From NCBI RefSeq assembly GCF_000333895.2, contig NZ_ANFM02000052.1:1-64000 (forward strand): a stretch of DNA of 64,000 bases, in the 5' to 3' direction. Below the pieces are notes generated by a model. It was not told the DNA's origin, ran no database searches, and saw nothing but the letters and a program-made list of their open reading frames with translations. Both the position numbers and the translations under genes were made by a program. Below are positions 39,955 to 48,570 of this stretch, in pieces. This DNA comes from Grimontia indica (GTDB taxonomy: Bacteria; Pseudomonadota; Gammaproteobacteria; Enterobacterales; Vibrionaceae). Each line of letters begins with the position of its first letter. The stretch's first letter is position 1.

Positions 39955-40368
39955 TTAGCTATCTGAGCCAAGAGCCTCCAAAATCGAACAGTGGCTGGCA
40001 TCGTCGTCCACATGCCCACAGCAAGCATCATTGAGCTTTTTCAACGCAGCGCGGATCTCAGTCAGCTCAGCGATTTTCTCATCCAGTTCATCAAGTTTTT
40101 TCTGGGTAATGCCCTTCACCTCTGCACAGCTGTGTTGGGTCGCCTCTAAACGGATTTCAAGCAGTTCCTGAATCTCTTCCAACGTCAGTCCAATGCGTTT
40201 GCCTTTGATAATAAAGTGTACTCGAGACACTGCATCTTCATCATAAAGACGGTAACCACTTTCACTTCGGGATGCTGGCTGCAACAGGCCGACTTTTTCG
40301 TAAAACCGCAGCGTATCACCCGACACGCCTGCGCGTTTGGCTAACTGCCCGATTTGTAACATTTTCAT
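39955..40368 (-). CDS. zntR: MerR-family zinc-responsive regulator ZntR
   Basis: A 137-residue dimeric activator that untwists the promoter of zinc exporter genes when zinc binds. The N-terminal helix-turn-helix and wing (LQIGQLAKRAGVSGDTLRFYEK, GYRLYDEDAV) are followed by the coiled-coil dimer helix. The metal loop with CCGHVDDDASHCSILEAL closely follows ZntR; its Cys/His ligands are present, and SCAEVKGI supplies the other Cys. AGAAGGGA precedes the start. It is divergent from purH, and no zinc exporter gene is adjacent. Confidence 0.9.
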   Translation of the reverse strand: MKMLQIGQLAKRAGVSGDTLRFYEKVGLLQPASRSESGYRLYDEDAVSRVHFIIKGKRIGLTLEEIQELLEIRLEATQHSCAEVKGITQKKLDELDEKIAELTEIRAALKKLNDACCGHVDDDASHCSILEALGSDS

Positions 40369-40405
40369 AGATCCCTTCTCGCGTATTTTTGTGACAAAAC
40401 CACAA

Positions 40406-40421
40406 AAGCAATCGATTGCGT
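40406..40421 (+). promoter_or_regulatory. PurR operator upstream of purHD
   Basis: AAGCAATCGATTGCGT matches the PurR consensus ACGCAAACGTTTGCGT at 13 of 16 positions and is centred on a perfect CGATCG-type dyad (GCAATCGATTGC). It lies just upstream of a TAGAAT -10 candidate (40435-40440). purHD is a known PurR target in E. coli. Confidence 0.7.
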
Positions 40422-40472
40422 CAATAAATTAGGTTAGAATGTGCGCCGATTCAATCAAGGCTTCGCCGTAGC

Positions 40473-40520
40473 GGGTATTTGGCAAAGCGGCTCTCACAGC
40501 GGCGGTTTTGCCAAATATCC
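40473..40520 (+). promoter_or_regulatory. Stem-loop in purH 5' leader
   Basis: TATTTGGCAAA (40476-40486) is perfectly complementary to TTTGCCAAATA (40507-40517) and extends to 14 pairs with one G-U. The 20-base loop is GC-rich. The hairpin ends 28 bp before the purH start. No U tract follows, so it is a leader structure rather than a terminator. Function unknown. Confidence 0.6.
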
Positions 40521-40548
40521 TATCCCCACATTTAAAGAGATGGTAGCA

Positions 40549-42141
40549 ATGGAAAACGCTCGTCCTATTCGTCGCGCATTGATTAGCGTATCTGATAAAA
40601 CCGGCATTGTAGAATTTGCCAAAGCTCTCGCAGAAAAAGGTGTCGATATCCTGTCGACTGGCGGTACCGCTCGCCTGCTGGCAGAGCAAGGCCTGGCAGT
40701 GACTGAAGTATCTGACTATACCGGTTTTCCTGAGATGATGGATGGGCGCGTGAAAACCCTGCACCCGAAAGTACACGGTGGCATCCTTGGCCGTCGTGAA
40801 ACAGACGATGCTGTGATGAACGAGCACGGCATTTCACCTATCGACATGGTTGTCGTCAACCTGTACCCATTCGCGGAAACCGTCGCCAAAGAAGGCTGTA
40901 CGCTGGAAGATGCGGTTGAAAACATCGATATCGGTGGCCCAACCATGGTTCGCTCTGCGGCGAAAAACCACAAAGACGTGACCATCGTGGTGAATGCATC
41001 AGATTACGACCGCGTGCTGGCTGAGCTTGATGCCAACAACGGTTCACTGACACTGCAAACCCGTTTCGATCTGGCTATCTCTGCATTTGAACACACGGCT
41101 GCTTACGACGGCATGATCGCCAACTACTTCGGTACCATGGTGCCGTCTTACGGCGACAACAAAGAAGGCGATGAGGAGTCGAAATTCCCACGCACCTTCA
41201 ACCAGCAGTTCATCAAAAAACAGGACATGCGCTACGGCGAGAACAGCCATCAGGCTGCGGCGTTCTACACCGAAGCGAATCCGGAAGAAGCGTCTGTCTC
41301 TACGGCTACCCAGCTTCAGGGTAAAGCACTGTCTTACAACAACATCGCAGATACCGATGCCGCGCTTGAGTGTGTGAAGGAGTTCATCGAGCCAGCGTGT
41401 GTGATTGTTAAGCACGCCAACCCATGTGGTGTGGCACTCGGCGAAAACATCCTTGAAGCATACGACCGTGCTTACAAGACTGACCCAACTTCCGCGTTTG
41501 GCGGCATCATCGCGTTTAACCGTGAACTGGATGCGGAAACCGCACAAGCCATCGTTGACCGTCAATTCGTAGAAGTCATCATTGCACCAAGCGTGTCAGA
41601 CGCAGCGGTAGAAGTGGTTAGCGCGAAGAAGAATGTTCGCCTGCTGGTATGCGGAGAGTGGAGCACACAGACAACTGGCTTTGACGTGAAACGCGTTAAC
41701 GGCGGTCTGCTGGTTCAGGATCGTGACCAAGGTATGGTCTCTCTGGATGACCTGAAAGTAGTCTCCAAGCGTCAGCCTTCTGACGAAGAACTGCGCGATG
41801 CGCTGTTCTGCTGGAAAGTCGCGAAATACGTGAAATCTAACGCGATTGTCTACGCGAAAGGTAACATGACCATCGGTGTAGGCGCAGGCCAGATGAGCCG
41901 CGTTTACTCGGCGAAAATTGCGGGCATCAAAGCCGCTGACGAGAATCTGGAAGTGGCAGGCAGCGTGATGGCGTCTGATGCATTCTTCCCATTCCGCGAT
42001 GGTATCGATGCCGCTGCAGAAGCCGGCATTACCTGTGTCATCCAGCCAGGCGGTTCAATGCGTGATGACGAAGTGATTGCCGCTGCTGACGAGCACGGCA
42101 TGTCAATGGTCTTCACTGGCATGCGCCACTTCCGCCACTAA
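40549..42141 (+). CDS. purH: Bifunctional AICAR transformylase / IMP cyclohydrolase
   Basis: The last two steps of IMP synthesis. The 530-residue protein has an N-terminal cyclohydrolase domain (about 1-200, [15 protein letters not shown]) and a C-terminal transformylase domain (about 200-530; KHANPCGVA with the catalytic Lys-His region, ending FTGMRHFRH). I chose the Met of MENARPIRR; the longer in-frame start at 40441 would translate the leader hairpin. AAGAGA lies about 9 bp upstream. It forms an operon with purD and has a PurR box. Confidence 0.96.
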   Translation: MENARPIRRALISVSDKTGIVEFAKALAEKGVDILSTGGTARLLAEQGLAVTEVSDYTGFPEMMDGRVKTLHPKVHGGILGRRETDDAVMNEHGISPIDMVVVNLYPFAETVAKEGCTLEDAVENIDIGGPTMVRSAAKNHKDVTIVVNASDYDRVLAELDANNGSLTLQTRFDLAISAFEHTAAYDGMIANYFGTMVPSYGDNKEGDEESKFPRTFNQQFIKKQDMRYGENSHQAAAFYTEANPEEASVSTATQLQGKALSYNNIADTDAALECVKEFIEPACVIVKHANPCGVALGENILEAYDRAYKTDPTSAFGGIIAFNRELDAETAQAIVDRQFVEVIIAPSVSDAAVEVVSAKKNVRLLVCGEWSTQTTGFDVKRVNGGLLVQDRDQGMVSLDDLKVVSKRQPSDEELRDALFCWKVAKYVKSNAIVYAKGNMTIGVGAGQMSRVYSAKIAGIKAADENLEVAGSVMASDAFFPFRDGIDAAAEAGITCVIQPGGSMRDDEVIAAADEHGMSMVFTGMRHFRH

Positions 42142-42151
42142 GCATTTTTCA

Positions 42152-42174
42152 CAGCCCAGAGTCACTCTGGGCTG
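42152..42174 (+). other. Hairpin between purH and purD
   Basis: A perfect 10-bp stem CAGCCCAGAG/CTCTGGGCTG (42152-42161 and 42165-42174, loop TCA). The following T tract is short (CTTTG), so it may attenuate or stabilise the purH mRNA rather than terminate it. Confidence 0.6.
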
Positions 42175-42194
42175 CTTTGATTGAAGGATTCAAA

Positions 42195-43484
42195 ATGGAC
42201 GTATTGGTTATTGGCAGCGGCGGCCGTGAACACGCTCTGGCGTGGAAAGTCGCACAGTCTGCAAAAGTTGAGACCGTTTTTGTCGCACCGGGCAACGCAG
42301 GTACCGCGCTGGAGCCAAAGCTGGAAAATGTCGCCATTGGCGTCGAAGACATCGCAGCGCTGGTCGCTTTTGCTCAGGATAAAAATATCGGCCTGACCAT
42401 TGTCGGCCCGGAAGCCCCACTTGTGATTGGTGTGGTTGATGCTTTCCGTGAAGCGGGCTTGCCGATCTTCGGTCCAACCGAAGCTGCCGCGCAACTGGAA
42501 GGCTCAAAAGCGTTCACCAAAGACTTCCTCGCCCGTCACCAAATCCCGACAGCGGAATACCAGAACTTTACCGAAATTGACCCAGCACTGGCGTACGTGC
42601 GCGAGAAAGGTGCACCTATTGTTGTTAAAGCAGACGGTCTGGCAGCAGGTAAAGGCGTTATCGTTGCGATGACTCTGGAAGAAGCGGAAAACGCGATTCG
42701 TGACATGCTGGCAGGCAATGCTTTTGGCGATGCAGGCAGCCGTGTGGTTATCGAGGAGTTCCTTGATGGCGAAGAAGCGAGCTTTATCGTTATGGTTGAC
42801 GGTGAAAACGTTCTGCCAATGGCCACCAGCCAGGATCACAAGCGTGTCGGGAATGGCGACACGGGCCCGAACACTGGCGGTATGGGCGCGTACAGCCCAG
42901 CACCTGTAGTCACAGCTGAAATTCACGATCGCGTGATGAACGAAGTGATTTACCCAACCGTTCGCGGCATGGCGTCAGAAGGCCACCCATACACAGGTTT
43001 TCTCTATGCAGGCCTGATGGTGATGGCAGACGGCACACCGAAAGTGATTGAATACAACTGCCGCTTTGGCGACCCAGAAACCCAGCCAATCATGTTGCGT
43101 CTGCAATCTGATCTGGTTGAACTATGTGAAGCGGCGGTAGCCGGTAAGCTGGATACCGTGGAGTCCAAGTGGGACCCACGCGCATCAATCGGTGTTGTAC
43201 TGGCAGCGGGCGGCTACCCTGCGTCTTACAACAAAGGCGATGTCATTTCTGGCTTGCCAACCACTGAGTTGGATGCAGCGAAAGTCTTCCATGCCGGTAC
43301 CGCAGAAAAAGACGGTAATGTTGTGACTGCTGGCGGTCGCGTGCTATGTGCGACTGCGATGGGTGACACTGTTTCAGAAGCGCAAAAACGTGCTTACGAG
43401 CTGGCATCACAAATCAGTTGGGACGGTATGTTCCACCGTGATGACATTGGCTACCGTGCGATTGCACGTGAGCAGGGTGAGTAA
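42195..43484 (+). CDS. purD: Phosphoribosylamine-glycine ligase
   Basis: ATP-grasp enzyme of purine synthesis making glycinamide ribonucleotide. The 429-residue protein starts [18 protein letters not shown]. It carries [15 protein letters not shown] (ATP-grasp Lys), [13 protein letters not shown] and the metal-binding [17 protein letters not shown] lies 6 bp before the ATG; the tempting TTG at 42177 is rejected. It follows purH after an intervening hairpin. Confidence 0.96.
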   Translation: MDVLVIGSGGREHALAWKVAQSAKVETVFVAPGNAGTALEPKLENVAIGVEDIAALVAFAQDKNIGLTIVGPEAPLVIGVVDAFREAGLPIFGPTEAAAQLEGSKAFTKDFLARHQIPTAEYQNFTEIDPALAYVREKGAPIVVKADGLAAGKGVIVAMTLEEAENAIRDMLAGNAFGDAGSRVVIEEFLDGEEASFIVMVDGENVLPMATSQDHKRVGNGDTGPNTGGMGAYSPAPVVTAEIHDRVMNEVIYPTVRGMASEGHPYTGFLYAGLMVMADGTPKVIEYNCRFGDPETQPIMLRLQSDLVELCEAAVAGKLDTVESKWDPRASIGVVLAAGGYPASYNKGDVISGLPTTELDAAKVFHAGTAEKDGNVVTAGGRVLCATAMGDTVSEAQKRAYELASQISWDGMFHRDDIGYRAIAREQGE

Positions 43485-43516
43485 TCCCTCAAGCTAAAAT
43501 GCTGTACTAAAACGTC

Positions 43517-43542
43517 AAAACGCGCCAATCGGCGCGTTTTTT
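43517..43542. terminator. Bidirectional terminator after purD
   Basis: AAAACGCGCC/GGCGCGTTTT stem (43517-43526 and 43531-43540, loop AATC) followed by T's; it also ends the convergent DUF1481 gene. Confidence 0.88.
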
Positions 43543-43562
43543 CTTTCTGGGAGAAGCAAACT

Positions 43563-44243
43563 TTAGAATTCCGGTCTTTCGAAACAATCCGCACTGTCGT
43601 TATCCAGCACGATAATGGTTTCTGCCGTATTGGTGTTACGGCCGACTTTGCCGACAGCTGCGATGAAATTATCTTCTTTCTTCAGCCTGTGCAGAATGTA
43701 ATCTGGAAACTCTGCACTGAACTTCAGTGTCTTTACTTCACCAGAGCCACACTCTTCAAACACCCCTTCATTCCAGTAACCTTGGAAGAAGCTTTTGTTG
43801 TTCTTTCCGAGCGCCTTAGCGGTCTCTAAGGCCTTTTCTGCTTGCTGGTAATACCTTATCAGCTCAGTGCTCCGTATTGGCAGCAACGCACCATCGAGGC
43901 GATATTGCTGATACACCGCTTGCCCTTCAGAGTCATAGCGGATCAGAATCGACTGATGCTTTCGCTCACCATCAATCAAAGCATTCCCTTCGCGCTGAAT
44001 CTCACGCACGACACCTTTGCGCCAGCGGTATTCAGATGAATACTGACCATAGTCACCCATCATCACTGTTTCACTGAGGGTTTCGGGAAAGCGTTGACGT
44101 TCATCAAGCCAGAAAATACTGGTGGCGTCACCCTGCACAGAGGCAGTGACGGTTTGAACAGGAGGTTGGATTTTCTCTGTCGAGCTACAGCCCGCCAAAG
44201 TAAGAATAAGAGATGAAACGAGGAGAGACGCTTTAACGCGCAT
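43563..44243 (-). CDS. DUF1481 lipoprotein (YjaH-like)
   Basis: A 226-residue putative outer-membrane lipoprotein. Residues 1-17 are a type II signal with lipobox LTLAGC, so Cys17 or so would be lipidated. The rest is periplasmic, with the DUF1481 pattern SIFWLDERQRFPETLSETV and a C-terminal cysteine pair. It lies directly after hupA, as yjaH does in E. coli. I prefer the Met at 44243, which has GGCGGA upstream; the longer start adds six residues. That GGCGGA is part of a hairpin, so translation may be regulated. Function unknown. Confidence 0.82.
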   Translation of the reverse strand: MRVKASLLVSSLILTLAGCSSTEKIQPPVQTVTASVQGDATSIFWLDERQRFPETLSETVMMGDYGQYSSEYRWRKGVVREIQREGNALIDGERKHQSILIRYDSEGQAVYQQYRLDGALLPIRSTELIRYYQQAEKALETAKALGKNNKSFFQGYWNEGVFEECGSGEVKTLKFSAEFPDYILHRLKKEDNFIAAVGKVGRNTNTAETIIVLDNDSADCFERPEF

Positions 44244-44249
44244 AAATAT

Positions 44250-44278
44250 CCGCCAAAACAAAAAATTGCTTTGGCGGA
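44250..44278 (-). promoter_or_regulatory. Hairpin masking the DUF1481 ribosome-binding site
   Basis: TCCGCCAAA (44250-44258) pairs with TTTGGCGGA (44270-44278), 9 bp with an 11-base loop. On the minus strand the 3' arm contains GGCGGA, the SD of DUF1481. The hairpin is located between the hupA stop and the DUF1481 start. Confidence 0.6.
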
Positions 44279-44285
44279 GTATAAC

Positions 44286-44558
44286 TTACTTAACTGCGTC
44301 TTTAAGCGCTTTGCCCGCAACAAACGCAGGAACGTTTGCAGCTGCAATTTGGATTTCCTGACCAGTTTGTGGGTTACGGCCAGTGCGCGCAGCACGGTGG
44401 TTAACTTTAAACGTACCGAAACCGATCAGTTGAACCTGGTCACCGTCTTTCAGTGCACCTTCGATACCCGCCAGAGTTGCTTCCAGTGCAGCTTTAGCTT
44501 GTGCTTTAGACAGGTCTGCTTTTTCAGCAATCAGGTCGATCAAGTTGGTCTTGTTCAT
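44286..44558 (-). CDS. hupA: DNA-binding protein HU-alpha
   Basis: A 90-residue nucleoid protein, exactly the canonical length. It starts [18 protein letters not shown] and has the arm sequence [20 protein letters not shown] (in part), with conserved Arg and Pro for DNA bending. The 101-residue frame that begins 33 bp upstream is not needed; AAGGGAAG lies about 9 bp before the chosen ATG. Next to DUF1481 and yjaG as in E. coli. Confidence 0.96.
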   Translation of the reverse strand: MNKTNLIDLIAEKADLSKAQAKAALEATLAGIEGALKDGDQVQLIGFGTFKVNHRAARTGRNPQTGQEIQIAAANVPAFVAGKALKDAVK

Positions 44559-44793
44559 TAGGTCTTCCCTTCTTAGGTTTTCTTGAGACAAGTGAACTCT
44601 AATTCAAAAGAAGCCTAGCTGGCAAAGGTTTGTGGCGCTACAAGTGACTGTATGCAGAGTCTTTAACCACAAACTGAGCGCATCCTCACAAAATATTGGG
44701 TATATTTTGGCGGCAACTCTTGTATTTACTGCCCTCAGACCCGATCTTTGGCGCTACTATTGGTTCTGTTTATTACATTTACGCTGGAAAAAG

Positions 44794-45972
44794 ATGATCC
44801 TGCTATTCATGTTTGTGGCACTTTCTATTGGTGTCTCATTTATCTGTTCGGTGCTCGAAGCGGTGCTTTTGAGTATTACCCCGAGTTATCTCGCCCAAAT
44901 GCGACAGCAAGGTCACCCGGCTGCCGGACGTCTGTCTTCGTTGAAAGATGATATCGACCGTCCTTTGGCTTCTATTCTGACCCTGAACACCATCGCTCAC
45001 ACCGTAGGTGCAGCAGCATCCGGTGCACAAGCGGCAAAAGTCTTCGGTGATGCCTGGTTAGGCGTGTTCTCCGGCGTGCTTACGCTAGCGATTCTGGTGT
45101 TGTCTGAAATCGTGCCAAAAACCATTGGTGCAACCTACTGGCGTCAACTAGCGCCGGGCGCAGCCACCGTGCTTCGTTGGATGGTATGGGCATTGACCCC
45201 TTTCGTTTGGGCTTCGGAGCAACTGACCCGTCGACTGGCGCACGGTAAAGAGCAGCCAAAGCTGCGTGATGAAATTTCTGCCATGGCGATGCTGGCGAAA
45301 GAAAGCGGCGAGTTGGAAGACGACGAGTCAACCATGCTGACTAACTTGCTGAGTCTTCGCGACGTACCGGTAACCAAACTGATGACACCGCGCCCTGTGC
45401 TGTTCCGTGTTGATGCCACCATGACCATTGAGGACTTCCTGCGTGAGCACCACGACACGCCGTTCTCCCGTCCGCTGGTTTACGCAGAGTCACGTGACAA
45501 TATTCTGGGCTTTGTTCACCGTCTTGAGCTGTTCTCCGCCAGCCAGCACGGTAAAGGTCAGAAGCAACTTGGCAGCCTGATGCGCCCAATCCCAGTGGTT
45601 CATGATTCCACTATCGTGCCGAAAGCGTTTGACCGTCTGATGGCACAGCGCTCTCAACTGGCGCTGATTGTCGACGAGTACGGCGACGTTCAGGGCATCA
45701 TCACGCTGGAAGATATCTTCGAGCACCTGATGGGCAAAGAAATCATGGATGAGGCAGACAAGACTTCAAACATGCAGGCATTGGCCCATGAACGCTGGGA
45801 AGACTGGAAAGAAGCCCACGGCGTGATTGAAAGCAAAGATGATGACGAAGAAGAAGCGGATAAAGCGGTGGAAGAACTAGCAGAATCCTCAGAAAAAGAA
45901 GAGGCCTCGGAAAAGAACAGCGAGGACGGGAAATCGACTTCGCTGAACGATGAAGAGAAAACCTCAAAGTAA
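44794..45972 (+). CDS. CNNM/CBS domain membrane protein (HlyC/CorC family)
   Basis: A 392-residue protein. A CNNM (DUF21) membrane domain (about 1-150, MILLFMFVALSIGVSFICSV) is followed by two CBS repeats (about 190-310: TKLMTPRPV, VPKAFDRLMAQRSQLALIVDEYG). It ends in a long acidic Glu/Asp/Lys/Ser tail (about 320-392). The usual CorC-HlyC C-terminal domain is missing and replaced by this tail. The preferred start has GGAAAAAG upstream. Possible roles are Mg2+/Co2+ homeostasis; substrate not proven. A terminator follows. Confidence 0.85.
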   Translation: MILLFMFVALSIGVSFICSVLEAVLLSITPSYLAQMRQQGHPAAGRLSSLKDDIDRPLASILTLNTIAHTVGAAASGAQAAKVFGDAWLGVFSGVLTLAILVLSEIVPKTIGATYWRQLAPGAATVLRWMVWALTPFVWASEQLTRRLAHGKEQPKLRDEISAMAMLAKESGELEDDESTMLTNLLSLRDVPVTKLMTPRPVLFRVDATMTIEDFLREHHDTPFSRPLVYAESRDNILGFVHRLELFSASQHGKGQKQLGSLMRPIPVVHDSTIVPKAFDRLMAQRSQLALIVDEYGDVQGIITLEDIFEHLMGKEIMDEADKTSNMQALAHERWEDWKEAHGVIESKDDDEEEADKAVEELAESSEKEEASEKNSEDGKSTSLNDEEKTSK

Positions 45973-45986
45973 TCGTCACCAAAAGA

Positions 45987-46011
45987 AAACGGGCCATCAG
46001 GCCCGTTTTTT
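45987..46011. terminator. Bidirectional terminator after CNNM gene
   Basis: ACGGGCC/GGCCCGT stem (45989-45995 and 46000-46006, loop ATCA) followed by T's; faces the convergent yjaG. Confidence 0.85.
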
Positions 46012-46033
46012 ATTTCATCAGTGCCATGCTGGC

Positions 46034-46621
46034 TTAGAGTGATAAACCGAGGTTACTCACGCCTTCTTCACGCAGTTCATTGCGAATGCCGCGAATCATC
46101 TCAACATCACGCTCTTCTGCTTCTTTCAGTGCACGGAAGATAGCCCACTGCATGTCCCACTCGGCACACACAGATTCCATTTCTTTCTGGTTCTCGTTCG
46201 TCACTTCAACGCCGGTTTGCGCTTCTTCAAGCTGCGCCACACTTGCCACCGATTGCTGGCTGACTTTCAGCACAGATTCCAGCAGCAGGTCGCGGTCCAG
46301 CAGCGTATGGATCAGCGTCGACATCGACACACAGGCATCAATCGCTGGGTAAACCAGATAAATATCGAATTCTTCCGTGGTCGGGATCAGCTCTTCCAAC
46401 TTCTCCAGTTGACGCTCAAAGTTGATTTTGGCGTTCTTAACCGTCAGCACTTCCCATACTGCATCCAAAAGCTGGCGGAATGCCTGAGGCTCCGCAAACT
46501 CTGTTTGTTGGCAAAAAGCCGCGTAGTTGGGATACATGCGCTCCACCAGCGCCGTCATAAAAGTGATATGCTGCCATGAGTCGAGTTTTTCGAGTCGCAG
46601 CTGGATCGGATTCTGTAACAT
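46034..46621 (-). CDS. yjaG: YjaG family protein (DUF416)
   Basis: A 195-residue soluble protein closely following E. coli YjaG. The N-terminus MLQNPIQLRLEKLDSWQHITFM and the region DIYLVYPAIDACVSMSTLIH are hallmarks of DUF416. Function unknown. It is near hupA, as in E. coli, where the order is hemE-nfi-yjaG-hupA. The ribosome-binding site is weak. Confidence 0.9.
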   Translation of the reverse strand: MLQNPIQLRLEKLDSWQHITFMTALVERMYPNYAAFCQQTEFAEPQAFRQLLDAVWEVLTVKNAKINFERQLEKLEELIPTTEEFDIYLVYPAIDACVSMSTLIHTLLDRDLLLESVLKVSQQSVASVAQLEEAQTGVEVTNENQKEMESVCAEWDMQWAIFRALKEAEERDVEMIRGIRNELREEGVSNLGLSL

Positions 46622-46714
46622 GGTCTGCCGTCTACAGTGATTGCCGACGTGTAATGCCGGATAGGATTTCCGCGCAAGTGTACTTTATATACTGCAATAG
46701 CAAAAGGAACAGAT

Positions 46715-47620
46715 TTGAACCATCTTTATCTTTGCTCAGCCCAACAAAAACGTTATCTGGCGTTATTGGAAGACGCCGCCCTACCCAATCTGCAAATCAC
46801 CGAAGATATCAGCAAAGCCAATATCATCCTCGCAGACCCGCCTAAATTCGCCCCGAAGCTTGAAAAGGCAGACAACCTTCAGTGGTTACAGTCGACCTTT
46901 GCAGGTTGTGATGCCCTGCTGGCCAAACCAAAAAGTGACTATCAACTTACCAATGTGCGTGGGATTTTCGGCCCCTTGATGTCGGAGTATGTTATCGGTC
47001 AGCTTCTGACATTAACCCGCCATTTTGCCCATTACCACGATGCGCAGCTGGAAAGCAAATGGTCACCAGTGCCTTATCAGGGTCTGACCGGAAAATGCAT
47101 GGTGATACTTGGAACCGGCTCGATTGGTGCGCATGTTGCCAAGACCGCACGTCATTTTGGGATGCAGGTGATGGGTGTGAGCCGCTCGGGAAAAGCCGTA
47201 GAAGGGTTCGATAACGTCATCACCAACGCCAACATGACAGACGCTTTTGCCAAGGCAGATGTGATTGTCTCAGTATTGCCTTCCACGCCGGAAACCAAAG
47301 GCCTGCTCAACCGGGATACGCTGTCTGCTTGCAAACAAGCCATTCTGTTTAACGTTGGCCGTGGGCCTGTGCTGGAAGAAGAAGGTCTCCTCGACGCTAT
47401 CAAAGATGGAAATATCCAACATGCGGTGTTGGATGTATTCAGCAAAGAGCCGCTCGCACCTGAGCACCCGTTTTGGACGCATCCATCTATCACGGTCACG
47501 CCCCATGTTTCTGCCGAGAGCTTCCCGGAACAAGTGTTTGGTATTTTCGTCGACAACTACACACGCTGGCTAAATGGCGAGCCATTAAACTATCAAATGG
47601 ATTTCACGCTGGGGTATTGA
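46715..47620 (+). CDS. D-2-hydroxyacid dehydrogenase family protein
   Basis: A 301-residue NAD(P)-dependent dehydrogenase resembling GhrA-like glyoxylate/hydroxypyruvate reductases. The dinucleotide-binding motif GTGSIGAHVAKTARHFGMQV lies near residues 131-150. The catalytic set appears as Arg in NVGRGPVLEEEGL, Glu in SKEPLAPEHPF and His in TPHVSAESFPEQ. Translation seems to start at TTG (46715), after AAAGGAAC at good spacing. Its stop overlaps the next ATG by one base. Substrate unknown. Confidence 0.87.
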   Translation: MNHLYLCSAQQKRYLALLEDAALPNLQITEDISKANIILADPPKFAPKLEKADNLQWLQSTFAGCDALLAKPKSDYQLTNVRGIFGPLMSEYVIGQLLTLTRHFAHYHDAQLESKWSPVPYQGLTGKCMVILGTGSIGAHVAKTARHFGMQVMGVSRSGKAVEGFDNVITNANMTDAFAKADVIVSVLPSTPETKGLLNRDTLSACKQAILFNVGRGPVLEEEGLLDAIKDGNIQHAVLDVFSKEPLAPEHPFWTHPSITVTPHVSAESFPEQVFGIFVDNYTRWLNGEPLNYQMDFTLGY

Positions 47621-48204
47621 TGACAAACACGCCTTTGGGAATCTTGTTGAAAGAGGTGCAAGAATGCCGCCACTGCGAAGCCCATTTACCATTGGGTCCG
47701 CGTCCTGTGGTGCAGGCTGAGTCTTCCGCTAGGTTGCTGATTATCGGTCAGGCACCGGGAACCCGCGTGCATGAAACCGGGATTCCGTGGAATGATCCCA
47801 GCGGTGATCGGCTGCGCGAATGGCTTCAGATGGGTAAAGAAAGATTCTATGACCCTGCTCAGGTCGCCATCATGCCGATGGGGTTTTGCTATCCGGGGCG
47901 CGGCAGTTCCGGCGACCTGCCGCCAAGACCCGAGTGCGCGCCAAAGTGGCACGCTGCGATTAAGTCCCATCTTCCCAATGTGGAATTGACCCTTTTGATT
48001 GGCGATTATGCGCAGCGCTATTATCTGGAAGGGAAGCCCAAAACCCTGACTGAAACGGTGAAAGCCAACGCTAACTGGTCACCGGACTTTATAGCGCTAC
48101 CCCACCCTTCTCCCCGCAATAATCTGTGGCTGAGGAAAAATCCATGGTTCGACGCAGAGAGCCTGCCTATCTTGAGAAAACGTATTGATCAGCTTTTCTT
48201 ATGA
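47620..48204 (+). CDS. Uracil-DNA glycosylase family protein
   Basis: A 194-residue protein of the UDG-like superfamily. The N-terminal Cys-x-x-Cys (CRHC, residues about 14-17), the motif LLIIGQAPGTRVHETGIPWNDPSGDRLREWL (in part) and a C-terminal HPSPRNN motif mark it. The Cys set for a full family-4 Fe-S cluster is incomplete in what I see. It overlaps the dehydrogenase stop by one base (TGATG), so the two are co-translated. Its DNA-repair activity is not certain; many such proteins are untested. Confidence 0.82.
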   Translation: MTNTPLGILLKEVQECRHCEAHLPLGPRPVVQAESSARLLIIGQAPGTRVHETGIPWNDPSGDRLREWLQMGKERFYDPAQVAIMPMGFCYPGRGSSGDLPPRPECAPKWHAAIKSHLPNVELTLLIGDYAQRYYLEGKPKTLTETVKANANWSPDFIALPHPSPRNNLWLRKNPWFDAESLPILRKRIDQLFL

Positions 48205-48265
48205 CAATCAGCTTTTTTCTGAACACCAAATAATGTTAAACAACTTATGACTTTTAATTGATTGA

Positions 48266-48325
48266 TTTTTAAATCATTAACTGGAGCGTACAGCTTTGCG
48301 AGGAATTTTCCCGGTGAACCTGTTC
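48266..48325 (+). repeat. Intergenic repeat element, copy 1
   Basis: This copy has TTTTTAAAT (48266-48274), a 13-base spacer, then GTACAGCTTT-N3-AGGAA-N2-TTCCCG-N2-GAACC ending CTGTTC (48288-48325). It is repeated as copy 2. The ends GTACAG/CTGTTC are nearly complementary, with an inner GGAA/TTCC hairpin. Confidence 0.6.
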
Positions 48326-48394
48326 GATGCAATTTCGGTTAAATAACCAAAAATTTTCATCCATCAATAACTTGATCAGCATTTAACAAGTCAA

Positions 48395-48411
48395 ACAGCT
48401 TTAACCTGTAC
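48395..48411 (+). repeat. Reduced third copy of the intergenic element
   Basis: ACAGCTTT (48395-48402) is joined directly to AACCTGTAC (48403-48411). These are the outer blocks of copies 1 and 2 with the central hairpin missing, so this may be a deleted copy. Confidence 0.35.
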
Positions 48412-48451
48412 GCCATTTTTGAAATGAAATAGCACTCCATCTAATCATTTG

Positions 48452-48513
48452 TTTTTAAATGAAATAAGCATCATGTACAGCTTTCTTAGGAAAATTCCCG
48501 ACGAACCCTGTAC
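48452..48513 (+). repeat. Intergenic repeat element, copy 2
   Basis: TTTTTAAAT (48452-48460), a 14-base spacer, then GTACAGCTTT-N3-AGGAA-N2-TTCCCG-N2-GAACC ending CTGTAC (48475-48513). The conserved blocks match copy 1 exactly, while the spacers between them differ. Here the outer stem GTACAG/CTGTAC is perfect. Confidence 0.6.
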
Positions 48514-48531
48514 AGGACGGCAGAAACGAAA

Positions 48532-48553
48532 AAGGCCAGCATCTGCTGGCCTT
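48532..48553 (-). terminator. Terminator of hemE
   Basis: AAGGCCAGCA (48532-48541) and TGCTGGCCTT (48544-48553) form a stem whose innermost pairs must open to make the loop. On the minus strand it is followed by TTTTTCG. Confidence 0.8.
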
Positions 48554-48570
48554 AATAAACGTGTACTGTG

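Noticed and set aside
48509-48518. CTGTACAG as a LexA box
   Set aside because: LexA needs CTG-N10-CAG; the palindrome here is far too short and belongs to the repeat element.
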